A stretch of DNA of 64,000 nucleotides from Streptomyces halstedii (GTDB lineage Bacteria; Actinomycetota; Actinomycetes; Streptomycetales; Streptomycetaceae): positions 1-64,000 of the forward strand of contig JOAZ01000031.1 of NCBI GenBank assembly GCA_000720535.1. The letters are read 5' to 3'. The translations under genes and the position numbers were made by a program. Below the pieces are notes generated by a model, which saw nothing but the letters and a program-made list of their open reading frames with translations, was not told the DNA's origin and did not search any database. Below are positions 7,935 through 15,566 of the stretch, piece after piece. Position 1 is the stretch's first letter; each line of letters begins with the position of its first letter.

Positions 7935-9257
7935 ATGCCCCCTCTCGACGAGACGCCCGCCCCGACGTCCGGCGCACGGACCCTCCTCCACCGCCTGCGG
8001 CTGATCGACGGCAGCGGGCGGCCCCCGGTGCCGGACGCCGCCCTCCTGATCGAGGACGCGGTGATCCGCTGGGCCGGTCCCGCGAGCGCCCTCCCCTCGG
8101 ACCTCGCGCCGACGGCCCGGGTGGACCTGGGCGGCCGGACCGTGTGCCCCGGCTTCATCGACGCCCATGTGCACTTCGCCCTGCCCGGCCCCGCCGGCAA
8201 CCCGCTCCAGGGCCTCTACGAACTGCCCAGCTACCGCACTCTGAAGGTCCTGGACCGGCTGCGCGTCACCCTGGAGAACGGGGTGACCACCGCCCGGGAC
8301 CTGATGGGCCTGGACGCGGGGTTCCGGCAGGCGGTGGCGGAGCGCAGGATCCCCGGGCCCCGGCTGCTGGTGTCGGTCACCATGCTCAGCCAGCGGGCCG
8401 GTCACGCGGACTTCACCCTCGCCGGGGGCATCGACGGGCTGGCGGTCGCCGTCACCTTCCCGGAGAGCCCGCGCAGCCTGGTCGGCTCCGTGGACGACAT
8501 GCGCTCCCGGGTACGCGACCTGGTCGCGGCGGGCGCCGACTGCGTCAAGCTCGCCACCAGCGGAGGCGTCACCTCCCCGCACGACCGGCCCGAGTGGCTG
8601 GGGCTGCGGCCGGAGATGATCCGGGCGGCCGTCGAGGAGGCGCGGGCGTACGGCGGGCTGCCGGTCGCGGCGCACGCCATCGGACGGCCCGGTATCGAGG
8701 CCGCCGTCCGCTCGGGTGTCACCAGCATCGAGCACGGCTACGCCCTGGACGAGGAGTTGCGGGCGGAGATGGTGGACCGGGGCCAGTACCTCGTGCCGAC
8801 GCTGCTGGAGACGACCCAGGACCTCGACCCGGCGCGCACCTCTCCCTCGGCGTACGAGAAGGGCGTGCGCTGGCACCGGATCGCCCAGGAGTCGGTGGCC
8901 CGGTCGGCGGCCGCCGGGGTCCGGATCGCGATGGGCACCGACAGCGGGCTGGCCGTCGGCCACGGCCGGAACCTGGAGGAGCTGGGCCTGATGGTGCGGA
9001 TCGCCGGGCTGACGCCCATGGACGCGATCGTGGCCGGGACCAGCGGTGCCGCCCGGCTGTGCGGGGTCGCGGACGTCACCGGCACGCTGGAGGCGGGCAA
9101 GGCCGCCGACCTGGTGGTCACGGACGTCGATCCGCTCGCCGCCATCGCCTCGCTGGGCGAGCCCGGCCACATCCTGGCCGTGGTGAAGGAGGGCCGGATC
9201 GCCGTCGACCGTGCGGGCCTCTTCGGCGGCGGTTCCCTGCCGGCCCTCTGCCCCTGA
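7935..9257 (+). CDS. Metal-dependent amidohydrolase
   Basis: This 440-residue protein belongs to the amidohydrolase superfamily. A beta-sandwich N-terminus with RLIDGSGRPPVPDAALLIEDAVI leads to the HxH metal site in GFIDAHVHFA, a lysine region in ADCVKLATSGG, histidines in PVAAHAIG and SIEHGY, and the final Asp in AMGTDSGLAVGHGRNLEEL. GKAADLVVTDVDPL closes the barrel. The nearest groups are the imidazolonepropionase-like and Xaa-Pro dipeptidase-like amidohydrolases. The substrate is not predictable, and no signal peptide is seen. I chose ATG 7935 because the 27 upstream in-frame residues are unlike the family; no strong ribosome site supports any start. Confidence 0.85.
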   Translation: MPPLDETPAPTSGARTLLHRLRLIDGSGRPPVPDAALLIEDAVIRWAGPASALPSDLAPTARVDLGGRTVCPGFIDAHVHFALPGPAGNPLQGLYELPSYRTLKVLDRLRVTLENGVTTARDLMGLDAGFRQAVAERRIPGPRLLVSVTMLSQRAGHADFTLAGGIDGLAVAVTFPESPRSLVGSVDDMRSRVRDLVAAGADCVKLATSGGVTSPHDRPEWLGLRPEMIRAAVEEARAYGGLPVAAHAIGRPGIEAAVRSGVTSIEHGYALDEELRAEMVDRGQYLVPTLLETTQDLDPARTSPSAYEKGVRWHRIAQESVARSAAAGVRIAMGTDSGLAVGHGRNLEELGLMVRIAGLTPMDAIVAGTSGAARLCGVADVTGTLEAGKAADLVVTDVDPLAAIASLGEPGHILAVVKEGRIAVDRAGLFGGGSLPALCP

Positions 9258-9343
9258 GCCCCGGGACCGGGTACCCGGCCGGGTATCCGGAGGCCGCCGG
9301 GGCGGCGTCCGTCCCCCCGCGCGCCCGGCCCGTGGTGACATGG

Positions 9344-9377
9344 GCGTGCCCCCCGTCCCGCCGGACGGGGGGCACGC
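9344..9377. terminator. Bidirectional terminator
   Basis: A perfect 15-bp stem (9344-9358 with 9363-9377) and a 4-nt loop lie between the convergent amidohydrolase and M15-like genes. Confidence 0.8.
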
Positions 9378-9389
9378 GTACGCACGGGG

Positions 9390-9947
9390 TCAGCAGCCGC
9401 CGCAGTTGTAGTACGTCACGTCCCAGTGGTTGCCCTCGTCGGCGTAGACGTTGCCGGAGGCGGACTGGTACTGGGCCGCGCCGTCGCCGCGCAGGCCGAT
9501 GTAGGTGAACGCGCTCTTCACGTAGTTCGTCAGGCAGGTGGTCTTGCCGAAGTCGAGCTTGTAGCCGTTCCAGTGCGAGTACGTGCCGCTCGCGTGCCCG
9601 GTCTCGGTGCCGCCGGTGATGTTGAGCGCGCAGCCCGTGGCGCTCTTGAGCGTCTGGGCGCCCTGGGCGGTCGGCAGGTTGAGCTGGTCGAAGGAGGTGC
9701 AGGTCGAGACGTTGCGGTTGGAGCAGCCGCCGGACGAGGACCAGGTGACCCCGGAGGAGGTGAAGCGGGAGGTGGCCTGGGCGTGGGTCAGCTTGGTGAC
9801 GGCGTGGGCCTCGGTCGTACCGCCGATACCGAGGACGCCGACGCCGGGTGCGAACAGGACACCGAGGACGAGGGCGAGGGCGGTCAGGGCCGAGCGGAGT
9901 CTCGGACGGGTCGGCGTGAGGGGATGCGGCGCGGGGGGATGCGACAT
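9390..9947 (-). CDS. Small secreted protein with an M15-type zinc-peptidase signature
   Basis: This 185-residue protein has a signal peptide (hydrophobic ALTALALVLGVLFAPGVGVLG, cleavage near AHA). The mature part has six cysteines and two motifs resembling the DD-peptidase/hedgehog fold: SHWNGYKLD fits SxHxxGxxxD, and EGNHWDVTYY fits the ExxHxD ligand box of family M15. I infer a small extracellular zinc peptidase, possibly acting on peptidoglycan; homologues are usually annotated as hypothetical. The start at 9947 follows AGGAGG with eight-base spacing; the 13 upstream in-frame residues are untranslated. Confidence 0.6.
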   Translation of the reverse strand: MSHPPAPHPLTPTRPRLRSALTALALVLGVLFAPGVGVLGIGGTTEAHAVTKLTHAQATSRFTSSGVTWSSSGGCSNRNVSTCTSFDQLNLPTAQGAQTLKSATGCALNITGGTETGHASGTYSHWNGYKLDFGKTTCLTNYVKSAFTYIGLRGDGAAQYQSASGNVYADEGNHWDVTYYNCGGC

Positions 9948-10106
9948 GGGGGGTTCCTCCTGCTCATGACAATTCGGAACGTGCACTGCCGTGCCGTACG
10001 GGCCGGGCAGGGAGATCCTGCCCGGTTCTACGCGCGTCCGCCAGAGGGCGGGACACCTCCGTCGCGGCGATCACCGCAGAGTTCCCACAATCACCTCGTC
10101 CAGGAT

Positions 10107-10160
10107 GTTGAATGTTGAACAAAGATGGGCTAGGGTCGGTGTCGTTGAAGGTTAAACAAC
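10107..10160 (+). promoter_or_regulatory. Promoter and paired operator of the yceI-like gene
   Basis: TTGAAT (10108-10113), a 17-bp spacer and TAGGGT (10131-10136) make a good vegetative promoter. Two near-identical 16-bp elements start at 10107 and 10144 (GTTGAATGTTGAACAA, GTTGAAGGTTAAACAA; 14/16 match). The second extends to a palindromic GTTG-N9-CAAC. One covers the -35, the other lies just after the -10, a layout expected for a repressor, perhaps MarR-like. Confidence 0.65.
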
Positions 10161-10218
10161 AACTTCGACGGCCACTCGCCCGTACACACCCTCTGTACAC
10201 GTCCCCCGAGGAGGAGCC

Positions 10219-10839
10219 ATGGCTCTGTTCAACCGCAAGAACGCCGACGCCCCGACCACCAGCACCGCCGCCCTCGCGGTGGACCCGGCGCTCGCGGCCC
10301 TGACCGGTGACTACGCGATCGACCCGGCGCACAGCAGCATCGGTTTCACGGTGCGCCACGCCATGGTGACCAATGTGCGCGGCTCCTTCGGTGAGCACGA
10401 GGGCACGCTGAAGCTGGACGGCTCCGACCCGTCCCGCTCCTCGGCCTCCATCGACGTCAAGATCGCCAGCGTCGACACCGGCATCGCGGACCGTGACGGG
10501 CACCTGGTGAGCGGCGACTTCTTCGACGCGGAGAAGTTCCCCCTGATGACGTTCCGTTCGACGGCGACGGAGGCGCTCGGTGACGACACGTACCGGATCA
10601 CCGGCGACCTGACGATCAAGGACGTCACGCGGCCCCTCTCCATCGACCTGGAGTTCAACGGTTCCGCCACCGACCCGTACGGCAACCAGCGCGTCGGCTT
10701 CGAGGGCACCGCCCAGATCCTGCGCTCCGACTGGGGCCTGACCTACAACGCGGCGCTGGAGACCGGCGGCGTGCTGGTCGGCGACAAGATCAAGCTGAAC
10801 TTCGACATCTCCGCGATCAAGGCCGCCCCGCAGGCCTGA
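10219..10839 (+). CDS. YceI-family protein
   Basis: This 206-residue protein has the YceI lipocalin-like fold: YAIDPAHSSIGFTVRHAMVTNVRGSFGEHEG, SIDVKIASVDTGIADRDGHLVSGDFFDAEKFP, and DVTRPLSIDLEFNG. Family members bind polyprenoid or amphiphilic molecules. No signal peptide is seen, so this is a cytoplasmic member with a 28-residue Ala/Thr-rich N-terminal extension. GAGGAGG lies just upstream of the ATG. The gene is single, with its own promoter and paired operator-like repeats. The ligand is unknown. Confidence 0.88.
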   Translation: MALFNRKNADAPTTSTAALAVDPALAALTGDYAIDPAHSSIGFTVRHAMVTNVRGSFGEHEGTLKLDGSDPSRSSASIDVKIASVDTGIADRDGHLVSGDFFDAEKFPLMTFRSTATEALGDDTYRITGDLTIKDVTRPLSIDLEFNGSATDPYGNQRVGFEGTAQILRSDWGLTYNAALETGGVLVGDKIKLNFDISAIKAAPQA

Positions 10840-10854
10840 TCCCCCGCACGACGC

Positions 10855-10900
10855 CCGAGCGCCCGCACCGCCCCCCGGGGGGCGGGACGCGGGCGCTCGG
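10855..10900. terminator. Terminator after the yceI-like gene
   Basis: Outer 12-bp arms (10855-10866 and 10889-10900) enclose a palindromic C6/G6 core, forming a long stable hairpin 15 nt past the stop. Confidence 0.75.
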
Positions 10901-10946
10901 CGTACGGTCCGAGGGTCATTCGCCCTGGTACAGCCGCTCCCGACGC

Positions 10947-11012
10947 CTACGCGTAGTTACGGAAGCGCACGTCCCGGAAGGACAGTTCCGTGACTGGGCG
11001 CAGGCGGGCCGG
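10947..11012 (-). pseudogene. 3' remnant of a lost coding sequence
   Basis: Directly after the methyltransferase stop (11013-11015), in the same frame, 21 codons read PARLRPVTELSFRDVRFRNYA followed by TAG at 10947-10949. The segment LSFRDVRFRNYA looks like the last beta-strand of a secreted jelly-roll glycan-binding or DUF1080-like domain. No start codon or body remains. Recognition is by eye and tentative. Confidence 0.35.
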
Positions 11013-11660
11013 TCACGCCGTGCGGCGGACCTTCAGCGCGTTGTCGGTGCGGGTGGTGGGGTTGCCGTCCGGGTCGTTCTGGACGCGCTCGTGTTCGTCG
11101 CTGAGCAGCACCTCCCAGGCCCCGTCCGGCAGTTCGAGGGAGGCCAGCACCTCGTCGGGGGTGGGGAAGCGGACGCTGGGGTCCGGGTTCTGCTCCCAGT
11201 GCGGGAAGCCCGCGTGCCCGACGATCAGGAGGACACCGCCCGGGGCGACGGCCCGCGCGGCCCGGCGCAGGATCTCTTCGCGCGGCAGGTCGCCCATGGA
11301 GTGCAGGAACTGCGCCGAGACCAGGTCGTACTCCCCCTCGGGGAAGGTCGCCCCCAGGTCGTGCCACTGCCAGTCGACACGGTCGGTGACCCCGGCCTCG
11401 GCCGCGTGGACGGCCGCCCGTTCCAGCGCGACCCGGGAGATGTCCGTGGCGGTGACCCTCCAGCCCCACCGCGCGAGCCAGACGGCGTCCGCGCCCTCGC
11501 CGCAGCCGAGGTCCAGGGCGCGGCCGGGCTTCAGGCCCTCCACCTCCCGTACCAGCACGGTGTTGGGGTTGCCGCTCCAGATCCGGTCGCTCTCGCGGTA
11601 CCGGTCGTCCCACAGCTCGGCGTCGGTGGGGGCCGGGGTGGTGGCGTCGTCGTCGGTCAT
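11013..11660 (-). CDS. Class I SAM-dependent methyltransferase
   Basis: This 215-residue protein has motif I LDLGCGEGADAVWLA, a second strand VTATDIS, and ARAVAPGGVLLIVGHAGFP after the core. The N-terminal WDDRYRESDRIWSGNPN segment is typical of Methyltransf_25/TehB-like enzymes. The methyl acceptor is unknown. The ATG (11660-11658) shares its A with the TGA of the upstream flavoprotein gene, and AGGAG lies inside that gene, so translation is coupled. I rejected the 75-residue longer frame because it lies within the upstream gene. Confidence 0.87.
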   Translation of the reverse strand: MTDDDATTPAPTDAELWDDRYRESDRIWSGNPNTVLVREVEGLKPGRALDLGCGEGADAVWLARWGWRVTATDISRVALERAAVHAAEAGVTDRVDWQWHDLGATFPEGEYDLVSAQFLHSMGDLPREEILRRAARAVAPGGVLLIVGHAGFPHWEQNPDPSVRFPTPDEVLASLELPDGAWEVLLSDEHERVQNDPDGNPTTRTDNALKVRRTA

Positions 11661-12718
11661 CACATCTCCTGAAGTCCGTGTCGGCGGTCCCCGAGCACGC
11701 GCTCGGTGACCTGGCGTTCCATTGCGGCCGAGAAGGCCGGGACGGCGGGGGCGCGGCGGGCCTCGACCGCGCGCCGGGTGTCCTCGGTGACGAGGTCCAT
11801 GTTGATCGCGGACGCCGCCTTCAGACCTGCGGCCGCCGAGCCGATCACCTGTTCCATGGGGTTGGTGACGTTGCCCGCCACCCACACCCCGGGGACCTCG
11901 GTGGCCCCGGCGGGGTCGGCGGGGTCGGCGGCGATGTACGAGCCGATGGGCTGCCCGGCCACCTCCAGGGTGGTGGGGGCGAGGCCGAGGGTCTCCAGGA
12001 CCCCGGACCGCGCCGTGAAGCGGGGCTGCACCACGACCGCCTCGCGCGGGATCACCGTGCCACCGGCCAGCCGGACCCCGGTCAGCCGGTCGCCGGTCAC
12101 CTCCAGCGCGGCCACCTCGCCGTCCACCACCGCGACGGACCGGGCGGCGAGCTGCTCGTACTCCTCGTCACCGAAGTCGGCGGCGGTGTGCCGGAACAAC
12201 ACCACGTCGTCGGTCCACTGCCGCCACAGCAGCGCCTGGTGCACGGCCATCGGGCCGCCCGCCAGGATGCCGACGGGACGGGCCCTGACCTCCCAGCCGT
12301 GGCAGTACGGGCAGTGCAGCACGTCACGGCCCCAGCGCTCGGCCACACCGGGCACGGGCGGCAGCTCGTCCACGAGTCCGGTGGTGACCAGCAGCCGGCG
12401 CGCCTCCACGGCCGAGCCGTCCTCCCGCACGACGCGGAATCCGCCGTCCGGCAGCTTCTCGGCCGCCACCGCGTCGCCCTTCACCATCTCCGCCCCGTAA
12501 CCGGCGGCCTCGGCCCTGCCTGCGGCCAGCAGCTCCAGCGGCGGTACACCCTCGCGGCCCAGGTAGTTGTGCGCGTGGGACGCGGGCGCGTTGCGGGGGC
12601 TTCCCGCGTCGATGACGAGCACCGAACGCCGGGCCCGGGAGAGCGTGAGCGCCCCGCTCAGCCCGGCCGCCCCGCCGCCGATGACCACGACGTCGTACCG
12701 CTGTCTGTTCTCACTCAT
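11660..12718 (-). CDS. Thioredoxin-reductase-like FAD/NAD(P) oxidoreductase
   Basis: This 352-residue protein has the FAD dinucleotide motif VVVIGGGAAGLSGALTLSRARRSVLVID at its N-terminus, a redox-type CPYC centre (HCPYCHGWEVR) near residue 145, a second nucleotide region with GILAGGP, and VWVAGNVTNPMEQVIGSAAAGL at the end. It resembles low-molecular-weight thioredoxin reductases, but no thioredoxin gene adjoins it. The ATG at 12718 has GGAGG upstream; the GTG at 12727 lies too close to that site. It follows the ATPase gene by 15 bases and overlaps the methyltransferase gene, so the three form one operon. Confidence 0.87.
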   Translation of the reverse strand: MSENRQRYDVVVIGGGAAGLSGALTLSRARRSVLVIDAGSPRNAPASHAHNYLGREGVPPLELLAAGRAEAAGYGAEMVKGDAVAAEKLPDGGFRVVREDGSAVEARRLLVTTGLVDELPPVPGVAERWGRDVLHCPYCHGWEVRARPVGILAGGPMAVHQALLWRQWTDDVVLFRHTAADFGDEEYEQLAARSVAVVDGEVAALEVTGDRLTGVRLAGGTVIPREAVVVQPRFTARSGVLETLGLAPTTLEVAGQPIGSYIAADPADPAGATEVPGVWVAGNVTNPMEQVIGSAAAGLKAASAINMDLVTEDTRRAVEARRAPAVPAFSAAMERQVTERVLGDRRHGLQEM

Positions 12719-12733
12719 GCGAAACACCTCCGT

Positions 12734-13180
12734 CTAGGGCAGAGAGTGCGCCCGTGGCCCCGATCCGACAAACTGGCTTGCCGAAACGGCAAACTCGCAC
12801 CACACGGTCTTGCCGGGGTCCCGCTCCCCCACACCCCACGCGTCGGCCAGCGCCGCGACCAGCAGCAGCCCGCGCCCGCCCTCGGCCCCGGGGACGGGCT
12901 CCGCGTCCCGGCGGACCTGGCCGCCCCCGCTGTCGTGGACCTCGATGCGCAGGGTCTCCCCGCAGGTCAGCTCGATCTTGAAGCCCCGGCCGGGCGGCAC
13001 GCCGTGTACCAGCGCGTTGGTGGCGAGTTCGGTCACGCAGAGCAGTACGTCATCGACGGGGACCCCGCACGCCCAGTCGAGCAGCGCCGCCCGGACGAAC
13101 TGCCGTACGAGGGGGATCGACCTGCGCTCACGACGGTAGAAGGCCTCACGGAAGGGGGTGGATCGTGTTGTCTCGTTCAC
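12734..13180 (-). CDS. Anti-sigma-factor-type HATPase (RsbW-like)
   Basis: This 148-residue protein has a GHKL ATP-binding fold: N box VTELATNALVHG, D box VHDSGGG, and G box GGRGLLLVAALADAWG. Streptomyces carry dozens of such stand-alone proteins; many act as serine kinases or anti-sigma factors, usually without known targets. It is often found beside XRE/DUF397 pairs, as here, where it is divergent from one. The GTG at 13180 gives a protein of usual length; the longer frame up to 13348 crosses the divergent promoter region. First gene of a three-gene operon. Confidence 0.8.
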   Translation of the reverse strand: MNETTRSTPFREAFYRRERRSIPLVRQFVRAALLDWACGVPVDDVLLCVTELATNALVHGVPPGRGFKIELTCGETLRIEVHDSGGGQVRRDAEPVPGAEGGRGLLLVAALADAWGVGERDPGKTVWCEFAVSASQFVGSGPRAHSLP

Positions 13181-13189
13181 GGGACGACT

Positions 13190-13204
13190 GTCACAGACCG
13201 TGAC
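13190..13204. promoter_or_regulatory. Palindrome in the ATPase/XRE divergent gap
   Basis: GTCAC-AGACC-GTGAC (5-bp arms, 5-bp spacer) is followed by TAGAGT (13205-13210), a possible -10 for the XRE gene. It is a candidate autoregulatory operator. Confidence 0.4.
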
Positions 13205-13291
13205 TAGAGTGACCCAGTGCGTCAGGTCGTACGCCGCTTCTGTACGACCGCCGACGGGTCGGCCGGAGTCGCGTACGGGGAGAGGCACTTC

Positions 13292-14080
13292 ATGCACACG
13301 GCGAAGCGAAACAAGCGGGTCACCTCCTGGCATGTGATCGGCGCCCAACTGGCCACGTTCCGCAAGGCGGCCGGGCTGACACAGGCGTCACTGGCCGACC
13401 GGTTCTGTGTGGGTGAGGACACGATCGCCTCGATCGAACAGGGCCGCCGCACGCTCCAGGCGGATTTCGCGGCGGCGCTGGACGAACTGCTCGGCACCAA
13501 GGGGGTGTTGCGGTTCCCGGCGTTCGTGCAGGACTTCGTGGAGTACGAGCAGGAGGCGGTGACGCTGCTCTGGTACGAGAATCAGGTGGTGCCTGGGCTG
13601 CTTCAGACCGAGGAGTACGCCCGGTTCCTCTTTTCCTGCCTCTACCCGCCGCTGGAAGAGGAGCAGCGTGAGGAGTGGGTGGCCGCCCGCCTTGACCGGC
13701 AGAAGCTTCTCGGCCGCCGCCCGCGCCCGATACTGCACTTCCTGCTGGAGGAGAGCATCCTGCGGAGTGAAATCGGAGACGCCACCATGCGGCGGAATCA
13801 GATCCTGCACCTGCGGCGGAGTATGGAACTCCCCTTTCTGGGGCTCCAGATCATGCCGATGCGCTTGGCCAAGCACGCGGGTCTGGCGGGCCCGATGGTC
13901 CTCTTGGAGACACCTGACCACGACCATCTCGCCTATGTCGAGGGTCAGCTGACCAGCGTGCTGCACGATGACCCGGATGAGGTCTGCGTGCTCCAGCAGA
14001 AATATGGGATGCTGCGTTCGCAGGCGCTCTCTGTCGAGAGGAGCGCCCGCCTACTGGACGACCTGCTGGGAGAATCATGA
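13292..14080 (+). CDS. XRE-family regulator with DUF5753 domain
   Basis: This 262-residue protein has a helix-turn-helix at residues 15-70 (IGAQLATFRKAAGLTQASLADRFCVGEDTIASIEQGRR) and a DUF5753 C-terminal domain (VTLLWYENQVVPGLLQTEEYARFLF onward). Such proteins pair with a DUF397 protein in nearly all Streptomyces; characterised pairs influence development and antibiotic production. The ATG at 13292 is preceded by GGGGAGAGG. Its stop overlaps the next ATG (ATGA, 14077-14080), the usual coupling to DUF397. Here the DUF397 partners are abnormal. Confidence 0.9.
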   Translation: MHTAKRNKRVTSWHVIGAQLATFRKAAGLTQASLADRFCVGEDTIASIEQGRRTLQADFAAALDELLGTKGVLRFPAFVQDFVEYEQEAVTLLWYENQVVPGLLQTEEYARFLFSCLYPPLEEEQREEWVAARLDRQKLLGRRPRPILHFLLEESILRSEIGDATMRRNQILHLRRSMELPFLGLQIMPMRLAKHAGLAGPMVLLETPDHDHLAYVEGQLTSVLHDDPDEVCVLQQKYGMLRSQALSVERSARLLDDLLGES

Positions 14081-14355
14081 CGCGCACAGCACGCGGAACA
14101 TCGCTCATGTGGTTCAAGTCGAGCTACAGCAGCGACCAGGGCGGTGCCTGCCTCGAAGTCGCCTACCACTGGCACAAGTCCACCCACAGCAGCGACCAGG
14201 GCGGCAACTGCGTCGAGGTCGCCGCACACCCCACTGCCGTACACATGCCGCAGCCACCGCCCGCCGACGACCATAGGGGAAGGCATGACACGCGCAGGTC
14301 CAGGCACCGCCCTCACATGGTTCAAGTCCAGCTACAGCGGCAGCGAAGGCGGTGA
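14077..14355 (+). pseudogene. DUF397-like gene A, lacking the normal C-terminal half
   Basis: The ATG overlaps the XRE stop. The product holds two 20-residue DUF397 N-half units (WFKSSYSSDQGGACLEVAYH, then WHKSTHSSDQGGNCVEVAAH) and PTAVHM. It then departs from the family: the expected RDSK...W..F segment is absent. The frame continues without a stop through the ribosome site and start of copy B, ending out of frame at 14355 (92 residues). I read it as truncated by recombination between the repeats. A short functional protein cannot be excluded. Confidence 0.6.
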
Positions 14356-15565
14356 CTGCGTGGAGGTCGCCTACAACTGGCGCAAGTCCAGCTACAGCGG
14401 TAGCGAAGGCGGCAACTGCCTCGAAGTCGCCTACCACTGGCACAAGTCCACCCACAGCAGCGACCAGGGCGGCAACTGCGTCGAGGTCGCCGCACACCCC
14501 ACTGCCGTACACATTGGCCGTACGGGCGGCGGGGGTGACCGGGGTGCCGTCCAGGTGTGCCGAGGCGAGTCCGGCCTCGACCACCGCGACGGCCGCGTAC
14601 ATGTCCGCCGCCGTCACCAGCGGCGTACGTCCGTAGCGGATGTCGTCGCAGAACTCGGTGAACAGCCGTCGCAGCGCCGTCAGTCCGGCGGGTCCGCCGA
14701 CCTGGCGGGAGACCCTCTCGCCGTCCGCCCCTCGCACGGCGACGGAGGGCGCGTCCTCGTCGGCGAGCACATGGCCGTGGGAGCCGAGCACGCGCAGGCT
14801 GGACGAGACGGGGGCCGGGCCGACGCCGGCGGGTGTGCGGGCGACGGTGACGGTCGCCACCACCCCGTTGCGCAGGCGGAGCGAGAGGACGGCCGCGTCC
14901 TCGACGCCGTGGGCGCCGTGCGGGCCGTCGAAGAGCGGGCCGTGGGGTGCGCCGCTGCCGAAGGCGACGACCTCTTCCACCTCCAGGCCGGTCAGATGGC
15001 GGATCGCCAGCGCCGGGTACCAGCCGAAGTTCATCAGTTCGCCGCCTCCGGACAGGGCGGGGTCGCAGACGAGTTCGGGGCGCTCGACGGTGCTTCCGTC
15101 CAGTCCTCCGGCTGCGAGCCACTCCGCGTCCACGGCCAGGGGCAGACCGATCGCGCCGGAGTCCACGACGCGCCGGGCGCGGGCGATCTGCGGGGAGTAC
15201 AGCCGGTGTACGGCGGTGAGCAGGCCCGGGGAGCGGTCGGCGGCGTCCCACAGGCGTTCCGCGGCGCGGGTGTCGGTCGCGGCGGGCTTGTCGACGACCA
15301 CATGGCGGCCCGCCTCCAGCGCCCGTACCGCCAGGTCCGCGTGGCGGGTGGGTTCGCTGCACACGAGGGCGATGTCGCAGGAGGCGAGGCCCTCGTCCAG
15401 GTCGAGCAGCGGGATGCCCGTCGTGGCGGCGAGGGCGGCGCTGTCCTCGGCGAAGGGGCTGTCGGCGGTGTCGGCGCAGCCGATGACCTCGACGCCCGGC
15501 AGGGTGCGCAGCAGCGGTACGTAGTCGCGGGCGTGCCGGACCCCGGACACGATGAGGATCCTCAT
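14114..15565 (-). CDS. Gfo/Idh/MocA oxidoreductase with a foreign antisense tail
   Basis: This 483-codon frame encodes a Gfo/Idh/MocA-type NAD(P)-dependent sugar or polyol dehydrogenase in residues 1-350. A Rossmann N-terminus (MRILIVSGVRHARDYVPLL) leads to the signature VVVDKPAATDTR and a family-like C-domain with GGGELMNFGWYPALAI. It overlaps no part of its upstream partner, starting 1 nt past that gene's stop. From codon 351 (14515) the frame is antisense to the DUF397-like repeats and reads repeated GGLVPVVGDFEAV-like residues, giving a 133-residue tail with no family counterpart. The native stop has been lost. The core may still be active. Confidence 0.8.
   Translation of the reverse strand: MRILIVSGVRHARDYVPLLRTLPGVEVIGCADTADSPFAEDSAALAATTGIPLLDLDEGLASCDIALVCSEPTRHADLAVRALEAGRHVVVDKPAATDTRAAERLWDAADRSPGLLTAVHRLYSPQIARARRVVDSGAIGLPLAVDAEWLAAGGLDGSTVERPELVCDPALSGGGELMNFGWYPALAIRHLTGLEVEEVVAFGSGAPHGPLFDGPHGAHGVEDAAVLSLRLRNGVVATVTVARTPAGVGPAPVSSSLRVLGSHGHVLADEDAPSVAVRGADGERVSRQVGGPAGLTALRRLFTEFCDDIRYGRTPLVTAADMYAAVAVVEAGLASAHLDGTPVTPAARTANVYGSGVCGDLDAVAALVAAVGGLVPVVGDFEAVAAFATAVAGLAPVVGDLHAVTAFAAAVAGLEPCEGGAWTCACHAFPYGRRRAVAAACVRQWGVRRPRRSCRPGRCCGWTCASGRRLRGRHRPGRCCSST
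14148..14514. repeat. 99-bp perfect direct repeat and 60-bp DUF397 units
   Basis: 14148-14246 and 14416-14514 are identical over 99 bp, 268 bp apart. Each contains the end of one and the whole of another 60-bp (20-codon) W[FHR]KS unit, five such units in all. The right end of the second copy (14514) is exactly the junction with the oxidoreductase sequence. Confidence 0.95.
14285..14514 (+). pseudogene. DUF397-like gene B, fused tail-to-tail to the oxidoreductase
   Basis: The ATG at 14285 follows AGGGGAAGG. Three 20-residue units (WFKSSYSGSEGGDCVEVAYN, WRKSSYSGSEGGNCLEVAYH, WHKSTHSSDQGGNCVEVAAH) are followed by PTAVHI, where the DUF397 similarity stops. The frame stays open to 15583 because it enters the antisense of the oxidoreductase gene, giving a nominal 432-residue protein. 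The C-terminal RDSK half of the domain is missing, as in copy A. I interpret this as a deletion that removed the 3' ends of both convergent genes. Confidence 0.65.
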
Positions 15566-15566
15566 C

